A stretch of 13,516 nucleotides of DNA from an uncultured Eggerthellaceae bacterium (GTDB lineage: Bacteria > Actinomycetota > Coriobacteriia > Coriobacteriales > Eggerthellaceae): positions 1 to 13,516 of the forward strand of contig CAKTXN010000047.1 of the NCBI GenBank assembly GCA_934630905.1, written 5' to 3'. Below are positions 8,337 through 13,516 of the stretch, piece by piece. Both the position numbers and the translations under genes were made by a program. The notes beneath the pieces were generated by a model. That model did not search any database. It worked only from the letters and a program-made list of their open reading frames with translations, and had not been told where the DNA came from. Positions within the stretch are counted from its first letter, which is position 1, and every line of letters starts with the position of its first letter.

Positions 8337-10859
8337 AAAGGGCTCAGCGAGCTCCCTGCGCTTCTCGTTGTAGGGAAGCAGCAGCGCCAAGCCCACCAGC
8401 GCGCAGATGGCAACGAAGATCGACATGCCCTTGAAGCCGCTGTTCAGCGTTTGCTGGTACGTGGCCTGAATCTCGCTTGCGCAATTATTCACAGCGGTCA
8501 GGTAGTTCGTTTCCGCTTCGTCAAACATGGCGGGGATGGCATCGCGCGCGGCCTTCATCTCGGCAATCGTTTCGCTCAAATCATCGTAAGCGGATTGCAG
8601 ATTGGCTTGCGCGCTCACCAGATCGCTGCGACCAGATTCCATCTCGCTTTGTGCGGACAGCATCTCGTTGCGACCTTCGGTCATGCCGTCGCGACCTGCG
8701 CTTACGCCGGCACGTGCTTGGCTCAAGCCGGCAATGCCCTGATCAAGCTCGGCTTTTTGGGCCTCCATGGCGGGGATGTTCTCTTCCACGGATGCGATCT
8801 TGCCGTTCAGCTCTTCCCATTCGGGTGTGCCTTCGGTCAGCGTTGCTAGCTGAGCCTTCATGCCCGGCAGTGCGGCCTTCATCTGCTCAATGCCGTTTTC
8901 AATCTTGTCGGAACCTGTCTGCATTTGGGCAATTTGCGCATCGAAGTTGTCAATCTTCGTGCTTGCTTCGCTAATCTGGGAGTCCACATTGGCAATGCTT
9001 TCTCCCAAACCCGCCAGGCCAGCGTTCATCTCTTCAATACCCGAAGCCATTTCGTTCAGGCCATCCTGCATGTCTGCGGCGCCGCCTTCCATGGCGGTAA
9101 TGCCGCTATTCATGCCGTCCGATGCCTTCTGAATGAGCTGCGGCTTGAGCTGGTCAAACACATCAGTTGTCATCTCTTTGCACACACCCACGATGGTGGT
9201 CACATCGGAGTTTTGCATTTCATCGATGATGGCGGGGCTAATGGTCACATTGACATCGCCGTTTTCGCTTGTGTTGTTCATATCTACGGCGATGGTGGTG
9301 TAGCTCATCAACTTGGGGATATCCTGGCCTTCTAGCATGGCGGCGGTGTTTTCGTCTGCGCGCATTTCGTCCATCTTCTGGTCAATGACCTGCGCGTAGG
9401 GCAGGGGGTTCACGCTCACTTCTTCGGGCAGCTCGTTCATGAGGTTCGTCTGCATGCTAGCGCTTGCGTGCACAATGAACGCGACCATAATGGCGGGCGC
9501 CACAGCAGTGCCAATGGAGCGCACCAGAGAAAGCGTTGCCAGCGCGGAGTTCGATTCGGAGTCGTGCGTGTTTTGCAGCATCATGTAGTTCAGCGGCGTG
9601 CCCATAGTAAAGCCCAGGCCCAGGCCGGTCAGAATTAGCATGAGGCAGACGTTGAACAGGGTGGGGTTATCGCAGGCCACGAACGCCATGAACAGCGAGC
9701 CAATTGCGGAACCAATAAAGCCAAGAGTCATGACCGGCTTCACGCCGTGTTTGTCAATAAGCTTGCCGGACATCATGGCGCCCACGCCGCTGCCCACGCC
9801 CAACAGCGCAATGAAGTAGCCGCCAGAACCCGATTTCATGAACAGGGCGTTTTCGCAGAACTGCGGGAAGAAGATAGTGCCCATCATGATCACGCCCGAG
9901 ATAACGGCGCAGATCAGCGTGATCAAAATGTTGACGTTGCGGAAGTAATGCAAGTTGATAACGGGGTCTTCCGCTCTGTTTTCGCGGATGGCGAACAGCG
10001 GCAGCAGCACCACGAAAATTGCCAGGAACGGCCATACGTCGGTGCCCTTGATGGATGCCGCAAAGCTGAAGAAGTCGATGTTCTTCAGGCCGTACATCAG
10101 CGACAGCGTCATGATGGTGAGTAGGAGAATGCCCAGGCCATCAATGGGTTTTACTTCTTCGGCGGTGGAGTTCGGCAGTTTTTTCAGGCCAATGATCAGA
10201 ACCACCAGGCAGATGGGGATGTTCACGAAGAAGATGAACTGCCACTGGCTTTGGCCGAAGATGTCCAGAATGGCGCTGCCGACCGAGGGGCCAAAGATGC
10301 TGCTCAGGCCGTAGACCATGCCGACCAGGCCCAGCGCCATGCCGCGCTTTTCCTCGGGGAAGGCGGTGCCGAATTCAGCGGTTGCCACGGGCATGATGCC
10401 GCCGCCGCCCAGCGCCTGGATAACGCGCGCGCCCAGCAGCAGCTCGAAGCTGTTCATGCTGTTGGCCAGGCCGCACAGTGCCGAGCCAGCGCCAAACAGG
10501 AAGATGCACAGCAAGTAGATGTACTTGCGGCCGTGGCGGTCGGCCAGCTTACCCATGATGGGGATGGATACCGCGTAGGCCAGCGTGTAAATGGTAAGAA
10601 TCCAAACGCCCAGGCTGTCATCGACGCCCAGGGAGTTTTGAATAACGGTACGTGCCGGGTTGACGATGCTCATGTCCAGGGCGCCCATGCACAGGCCCAG
10701 CAGGTATACAACTGCTACCAGGACATATCCTTTGTTCTGTCCGCGCGAGGAATCACCCGAGGTGCCCGCGGCGGCTGTGCCCGCAGCGGCCGTTGCCGTG
10801 CTCCCCGCGCCCCTGCTTTCTGGATCTTGTTCGAGGTCCTTTACTTTGTGTTTCATCAT
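8331..10859 (-). CDS. DHA2-type MFS multidrug efflux transporter with large extracytoplasmic coiled-coil loop
   Basis: 842 residues; the start ATG is preceded by AGGAAG (10867-10872) with 7-nt spacing, and a second ATG follows directly. A 43-residue Ala/Gly-rich cytoplasmic tail precedes 13 hydrophobic segments (about 44-466), and a fourteenth is at 811-830, the 14-TM layout of EmrB/QacA transporters. Visible MFS motifs are LDMSIVNPAR (61-70), loop 2-3 GKLADRHGRK (103-112), and GPSVGSA (190-196) in TM5. These transporters use the proton gradient to export lipophilic compounds. The region between TM13 and TM14 (467-810) is about 344 residues, far longer than the corresponding QacA loop, and should face outside. 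Residues about 575-775 form heptad-like helices rich in Gly, Met, Gln and Glu, similar in style to YhgE/Pip and MmpL-associated helical regions. It lies 106 bp downstream of a marR gene, its probable repressor. The last codons and stop come from an inverted-repeat arm, so the native C-terminus may have been altered. Substrate unknown. Confidence 0.88.
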   Translation of the reverse strand: MMKHKVKDLEQDPESRGAGSTATAAAGTAAAGTSGDSSRGQNKGYVLVAVVYLLGLCMGALDMSIVNPARTVIQNSLGVDDSLGVWILTIYTLAYAVSIPIMGKLADRHGRKYIYLLCIFLFGAGSALCGLANSMNSFELLLGARVIQALGGGGIMPVATAEFGTAFPEEKRGMALGLVGMVYGLSSIFGPSVGSAILDIFGQSQWQFIFFVNIPICLVVLIIGLKKLPNSTAEEVKPIDGLGILLLTIMTLSLMYGLKNIDFFSFAASIKGTDVWPFLAIFVVLLPLFAIRENRAEDPVINLHYFRNVNILITLICAVISGVIMMGTIFFPQFCENALFMKSGSGGYFIALLGVGSGVGAMMSGKLIDKHGVKPVMTLGFIGSAIGSLFMAFVACDNPTLFNVCLMLILTGLGLGFTMGTPLNYMMLQNTHDSESNSALATLSLVRSIGTAVAPAIMVAFIVHASASMQTNLMNELPEEVSVNPLPYAQVIDQKMDEMRADENTAAMLEGQDIPKLMSYTTIAVDMNNTSENGDVNVTISPAIIDEMQNSDVTTIVGVCKEMTTDVFDQLKPQLIQKASDGMNSGITAMEGGAADMQDGLNEMASGIEEMNAGLAGLGESIANVDSQISEASTKIDNFDAQIAQMQTGSDKIENGIEQMKAALPGMKAQLATLTEGTPEWEELNGKIASVEENIPAMEAQKAELDQGIAGLSQARAGVSAGRDGMTEGRNEMLSAQSEMESGRSDLVSAQANLQSAYDDLSETIAEMKAARDAIPAMFDEAETNYLTAVNNCASEIQATYQQTLNSGFKGMSIFVAICALVGLALLLPYNEKRRELAEPFC

Positions 10860-10930
10860 TTTGGTGCTTCCTATTTCCTCTTGTCTCTTTCGTTGCTCTT
10901 TTATTGTTGGTTGTTTTGGTTGTCCGTCTT

Positions 10931-10951
10931 GCGGGGACTCTCTTGTCCCGC
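10931..10951 (-). other. Possible hairpin in the marR-transporter gap
   Basis: GCGGGGAC and GTCCCGC flank a 6-nt loop and can form a 7-bp stem with one bulged G. It lies 15 bp past the marR stop and 71 bp before the transporter start. No U-run follows on the - strand, so it is not a standard terminator. It could be an RNA processing or stability element, or chance. Confidence 0.25.
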
Positions 10952-10965
10952 TTTCGGCGCTTTCG

Positions 10966-11388
10966 CTACTCGTCTTTTCCGCTCATCTGGGCGTTTTGAG
11001 CGATGCGCGCCAGCAGCGACGTGGTTGTTTTGATTTCTTCATCGGAGAATCCATCGAAGAACATTGCCTCCATGTCCTTGCGCGTTTCCTCCATGGCTTT
11101 CATAACTTGTTCAGCCTGAGGGGTGGTCTCTACGATTTTCTCACGCTTGTTCTTTGGGTTGACGGCGCGTTTCACCAGGCCCTTCTCTTCAAGTTTGGCA
11201 ATGGTTTTCGCAACGGCGCCTTTGTCGATGCCCAAACGCGATGCAATGGCGTCTTGGTTCGCGGCGCCATATGCGCGCAGAATCATAAGGACCAATTGCT
11301 CGGGGAAGCCCACACCCAAATCGCTCATGGCGCGGTCGGATTGTACGCGCATGCGTCGGACGATTATGGAAACATCTGCCATGAACAT
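10966..11388 (-). CDS. MarR-family transcriptional regulator
   Basis: 140 residues, normal for the family. The start ATG is preceded by AGAGGA (11396-11401) with a 7-nt spacer; the internal ATG at codon 3 would be 13 nt away, so the first is preferred. The winged helix-turn-helix occupies about residues 42-92: NQDAIASRLGIDKGAVAKTIAKLEEKGLV split as helix, turn and recognition helix, then a basic wing KRAVNPKNKREKI. The flanking N- and C-terminal helices should form the dimer interface. MarR proteins usually repress an adjacent efflux or detoxification gene and release DNA on binding a small aromatic ligand; some use a cysteine switch, but this protein contains no cysteine, so ligand sensing is more likely. 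The transporter follows on the same strand. A dyad at 11515-11543, upstream of its own start, is a candidate operator. Confidence 0.9.
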   Translation of the reverse strand: MFMADVSIIVRRMRVQSDRAMSDLGVGFPEQLVLMILRAYGAANQDAIASRLGIDKGAVAKTIAKLEEKGLVKRAVNPKNKREKIVETTPQAEQVMKAMEETRKDMEAMFFDGFSDEEIKTTTSLLARIAQNAQMSGKDE

Positions 11389-11514
11389 AAGGTTGTCCTC
11401 TCAAGGGTTGCTGTTTTTCGGTAGTGCTACGGCGCTCTTCAGCGGTTTTGCTCTTGAAGCTGCGCTGGCTTCTGGGGCGCTGCCGTCGGCGGGCGCTTTT
11501 TGTTGCAATGAATA

Positions 11515-11543
11515 GTTGCCGTTGCAACAGTTGCAGCGACAAC
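11515..11543. promoter_or_regulatory. 29-bp near-perfect dyad, candidate MarR operator
   Basis: Two 14-nt half sites (GTTGCCGTTGCAAC and GTTGCAGCGACAAC) flank a single central A, and 12 of 14 positions are symmetric. It lies in the divergent gap, 126 bp upstream of the marR start and 120 bp upstream of larC. Size and symmetry suit a MarR dimer or a pair of dimers. I found no convincing -35/-10 pair around it, so placement relative to transcription starts is unknown. Confidence 0.45.
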
Positions 11544-11556
11544 AATAATGAACGCG

Positions 11557-11566
11557 CAGGTACCTG
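11557..11566. promoter_or_regulatory. 10-bp perfect palindrome CAGGTACCTG
   Basis: A short perfect palindrome 13 bp from the end of the larger dyad, on the larC side of the divergent gap. It is followed by AT-rich DNA with TACAAT (11580-11585) and TATAGA (11589-11594), either of which could serve as a -10 for larC, though neither has a good -35 at normal spacing. It could be a second operator or chance. Confidence 0.2.
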
Positions 11567-11648
11567 TCAAGAGAAATCCTACAATTTTTATAGAAGTGAC
11601 AATCGGGGGCCGTTGGGCGGTCGGGTACAATGGCGAACGAGAAAACAC

Positions 11649-11656
11649 GGGGAAGG
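11649..11656 (+). promoter_or_regulatory. Ribosome binding site fixing the larC start
   Basis: GGGGAAGG lies 7 nt before the ATG at 11664, where the protein begins MEQLLYLECSAGISGD, the usual N-terminus of LarC proteins. The same frame is open upstream to 11424, but that extension is Arg/Cys/Asn-rich, unlike the family, and spans the operator region, so it is not part of the gene. Confidence 0.6.
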
Positions 11657-11663
11657 CTTTTGG

Positions 11664-12692
11664 ATGGAACAGTTGCTTTATTTGGAGTGCAGCGCTGGCA
11701 TCAGCGGCGATATGGTGGTCGCGGCGCTTTTGGACGCAGGCGCCAGCGAACAGAAGCTGCGTGACGTTTTAGTGAGCCTCGACCTGGACGGATTCGCGGT
11801 TGAGATTACTCGTGTGAAGAAATCAGGGCTTGATGCCTGCGATTTCAACGTGGTTTTAGATGCTGCTCATGATGGCCACGATCACGATATGGCGTATCTG
11901 TATGGGCATGCAGGTTGGGAGTCGTCTGCGAACTGCGGTGACGACGTTTTGGGATATTTGTGCGATACGGGTGCCGATTCCGTTCATTCCTGCGATACGC
12001 ATGATTGTTGCGGCGCGCATGATGGTGCCTCCGATTATTCCCCCCATCTCCACAGCAACTCCAACGACGCTCCCAGCCGTTATCGCAGCGAACGTGAAGG
12101 GGTCGCAGGTCATCACCACCATGCGGGTGTGAATCATCACAAGCATCGCACGTTGGCGGAAATTACTGCCATTATCGATGCTAGCAGCGCAACGCAACAT
12201 GCAAAAGACTTGGCAAAACGTATCTTTTCGGTACTTGCGAGCGCCGAGGCAAAAGCGCACGGCGTTCCTGCCGAAGAAGTGCATTTCCACGAGGTGGGCG
12301 CGGTGGATTCTGTCGTGGACATTCTTGCGGCCGCAGTTTGTCTAGATGATCTAGCGCCAAGCGGTGTTATTGTTCCTCGGTTGTGCGAGGGGCAGGGAAT
12401 GGTGCGCTGTCAGCACGGCGTTATCCCTGTTCCCGTGCCTGCGGTGGTCAATATTGCTGCGGCTTACGATATTCCGTTGAGCGTCATTGACGTGCAAGGA
12501 GAGCTGGTCACACCTACAGGCGCGGCATTTGTTGCTGCTGCGCGTACGGCGTCGCAGCTGCCCGAGACGTTCACGGTGACCCGTGTTGGACTGGGCGCTG
12601 GCAAGCGTGTTTGCCCTGAGACGTCGGGTCTTTTACGTGCGTTTTTGATTTCTCCTGTTCCTTTTGAGCCTTCGGAGCGCTCCGTTCTTTAG
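11664..12692 (+). CDS. larC: LarC-type nickel insertase, N-terminal (LarC1) part only
   Basis: 342 residues. LarC inserts nickel into the pyridinium bis-thiocarboxylate nucleotide to form the nickel-pincer cofactor of lactate racemase (LarA) and related enzymes. Family signatures are LYLECSAGISGDM (5-17), EEVHFHEVGAVDSVVDI (204-220), HGVIPVPVPA (251-260) and ELVTPTGAA (280-288). Between residues 69 and 161 is an enlarged metal-binding-like segment with 16 His and 5 Cys, including a four-His run at 150-153; most LarC proteins have only a shorter His-rich run here. The protein ends soon after SGLLRAFL, where the C-terminal CTP-binding LarC2 domain normally begins. I could not find LarC2 landmarks such as NIDDM in any frame to the end of the window. 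In Lactiplantibacillus plantarum LarC1 and LarC2 are joined by programmed frameshifting. Here the gene is either LarC1 only, truncated, or dependent on LarC2 elsewhere. No larA, larB or larE is visible. Confidence 0.85.
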   Translation: MEQLLYLECSAGISGDMVVAALLDAGASEQKLRDVLVSLDLDGFAVEITRVKKSGLDACDFNVVLDAAHDGHDHDMAYLYGHAGWESSANCGDDVLGYLCDTGADSVHSCDTHDCCGAHDGASDYSPHLHSNSNDAPSRYRSEREGVAGHHHHAGVNHHKHRTLAEITAIIDASSATQHAKDLAKRIFSVLASAEAKAHGVPAEEVHFHEVGAVDSVVDILAAAVCLDDLAPSGVIVPRLCEGQGMVRCQHGVIPVPVPAVVNIAAAYDIPLSVIDVQGELVTPTGAAFVAAARTASQLPETFTVTRVGLGAGKRVCPETSGLLRAFLISPVPFEPSERSVL

Positions 12693-12934
12693 GTCGTTTC
12701 CGTTTGGGGTTGGGCGTTTGTTGTTCCATTTCTATTCTGGGCAGCAGGGGTTTTCGCGCTGCCTCTGCGCTTGCGACTGCGGTTCTCCATATCTGGATCG
12801 CTAGGTTCGGTGGGTCCGCTGTTTTTCTCGCTTGCGTCTCTATTGTTTTGGGTTGTTTCGTGCCTTCCCGGTCGCTTTGTGTCGTGGCATGCGTTCTTGG
12901 AGGGGCGCTTGTTGGAAAATGACCCTCAAATGCA

Positions 12935-13101
12935 GGCAAATCGACGATATTCGGTGGCTTGTTCATGCGGAGGAGGCCATTTTGGAGTATTTTGAGTGAG
13001 CAGTTCGAGATGAGTTTTTCGTTTTCCCAGGTCATAGAGTTGTGATGAAATCAGGTTCAGTTTAAGGCGACAATTCAACTACCGAATATCGTCGATTTGC
13101 C
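12935..13101. repeat. 167-bp segment bounded by perfect 21-bp inverted repeats
   Basis: Bases 12935-12955 (beginning GGCAAATCGACGATATTCGG) and 13081-13101 (beginning ACCGAATATCGTCGATTTGC) are exact reverse complements over 21 bp. The flanks outside the arms share a weaker AAA-containing similarity. The spacer is 125 bp, nearly the same as the 124-bp spacer of the 8151-8336 element, though I see no sequence similarity between them. Each arm contains a short dyad, ATCG-A-CGAT. There is no coding content or transposase. It is a candidate small non-autonomous or REPIN-like repeat. Confidence 0.75.
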
Positions 13102-13361
13102 CGAGTTTACCCCTGTTTTTACAGCAAGAGGTCCCTTGGATTGGGCGAAATGGGACCGTATTGCGGGTGCTTGGGAGGTGAACGGGGTTGAATTTGCACT
13201 CTAGGGAACCATCTTGCTGGCACTTTGGACGCGATTCATGCAAGGCGGGCCTATTTGCGGATATCATTGACCGTGTTTGTGCGAAGCGGGGCTGTTTATG
13301 GGCATCTGGGAGTCAAAACTGCCTTAAACGGATGGATTTACAGTATCTCATAGAAAAGTTA

Positions 13362-13391
13362 TTGCTTTATCACTCTACTGTGATAAAGTAA
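13362..13391. promoter_or_regulatory. Strong short dyad, possible operator or RNA hairpin
   Basis: CTTTATCAC (13365-13373) and GTGATAAAG (13380-13388) are perfect 9-bp arms around TCTACT. In RNA the stem extends to 12 bp (13362-13391) with one G-U pair. AT-rich arms and no following T-run on the + strand make an intrinsic terminator unlikely. It resembles a binding site for a dimeric repressor acting on a gene beyond the right edge. Confidence 0.4.
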
Positions 13392-13450
13392 CGCAAAGAA
13401 AAGAACGAGATGAAAAAAGAGATGGAGCAAAGGAAAGAAATAAAGTATAG

Positions 13451-13482
13451 AGAAGACGAGAAGATAAGAAGATAAGAAGACG
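13451..13482 (+). repeat. Four tandem 8-bp units in a homopurine tract
   Basis: Units are AGAAGACG, AGAAGATA, AGAAGATA and AGAAGACG, that is AGAAGA plus CG, TA, TA, CG. They lie inside a longer purine-rich tract (about 13392-13480). The array is short and could vary by slippage. Confidence 0.7.
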
Positions 13483-13516
13483 AACAGTTTTCGCATGGAA
13501 TGCGGTTAACGGCAGG

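Larger units (their letters stand above)
12693..13516. other. 824-bp stretch without a convincing gene
   Basis: Short open frames exist on both strands but lack ribosome binding sites, recognisable domains or normal amino-acid composition. From about 12693 to 12930 the + strand is T/G-rich, so + frames read as hydrophobic and - frames as Lys/Pro-rich, which fits composition rather than coding. From about 13390 to 13480 the + strand is almost pure purine. The stretch contains a 21-bp inverted repeat pair, a strong short dyad and tandem 8-bp units, listed separately. It may be regulatory DNA for a gene beyond the right edge or a remnant of repeat insertions. Confidence 0.6.

Noticed and set aside
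8226..8849. 207-codon + frame overlapping the transporter
   Set aside because: Antisense shadow of a clear 14-TM transporter; composition and context do not support it.
11580..11631. TACAAT/TATAGA boxes as a defined larC promoter
   Set aside because: No -35 at acceptable spacing; the nearest matches need spacers of 19 or 24 nt.
11424..11663. In-frame upstream extension of larC (80 codons)
   Set aside because: Composition is Arg/Cys/Asn-rich and unlike LarC; it crosses the dyad region, and a good ribosome binding site precedes ATG 11664.
12673..12684. Palindrome CGGAGCGCTCCG followed by TTCTTT as a larC terminator
   Set aside because: It lies inside the coding end, the loop would leave only a 4-bp stem, and the T-run is interrupted.
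12694..12995. Hydrophobic + strand frames after larC that might be a frameshifted LarC2
   Set aside because: The translation is hydrophobic, with none of the LarC2 landmarks; T/G-rich composition explains it.
12571..13035. 154-codon open frame on the - strand
   Set aside because: Lys/Pro-rich, antiparallel to the larC end and to the inverted-repeat arm, no ribosome binding site or domain; best explained by T-rich sequence on the other strand.
13188..13391. 67-codon + frame with a TTG start
   Set aside because: No ribosome binding site, no recognisable domain, and it ends inside the dyad at 13362-13391.
1..13516. CRISPR array, tRNA, rRNA, transposase or integrase
   Set aside because: No regularly spaced direct repeats, RNA gene signatures or recombinase motifs seen on either strand.

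Overview
This 13.5 kb window looks like chromosome from a moderately GC-rich actinobacterium. The class Coriobacteriia (family Eggerthellaceae or a relative) is my best guess, from codon use, the kind of FAD oxidoreductase present, and the DHA2 transporter with a large coiled-coil loop. That placement is recognition, not computation.

Layout. (1) Bases 1-8137, + strand: three tightly spaced large genes, the first cut by the left window edge. They encode an FAD-dependent dehydrogenase fused in frame to cytosolic BspA-type leucine-rich repeats; a protein with a degenerate metallopeptidase-like N-domain, a very acidic linker and a C-terminal VWA domain; and a MoxR-type AAA+ ATPase fused to a SAM-dependent methyltransferase. 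MoxR ATPases and VWA proteins commonly work as pairs that remodel or activate other proteins. Here the pair shares an apparent operon with a redox/LRR fusion and carries a methyltransferase. This is the strongest candidate for an undescribed multi-component system. (2) Bases 8138-8336: a short convergent gap holding a perfect 31-bp inverted repeat, placed so that both converging transcripts end in the same sequence. (3) Bases 8331-11388, - strand: a marR-family regulator followed by a 14-TM DHA2 drug-efflux-type transporter with a 344-residue extracytoplasmic coiled-coil loop. (4) Bases 11389-11663: a divergent intergenic region with a 29-bp dyad, a candidate operator. (5) Bases 11664-12692, + strand: a LarC-type nickel-insertion protein with an expanded His/Cys-rich segment and no C-terminal (LarC2) domain. 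(6) Bases 12693-13516: no convincing gene, but a 21-bp inverted repeat with a 125-bp spacer, a strong short dyad, and a homopurine tract made partly of four 8-bp tandem units.

How the parts may work together. The first three genes probably form one co-transcribed complex: an LRR scaffold or sensor tied to a redox enzyme, a VWA adaptor, and a AAA+ motor tied to a methyltransferase. The marR-transporter pair is a typical self-regulated efflux unit. larC is divergent from it and appears functionally separate; no larA, larB or larE is visible.
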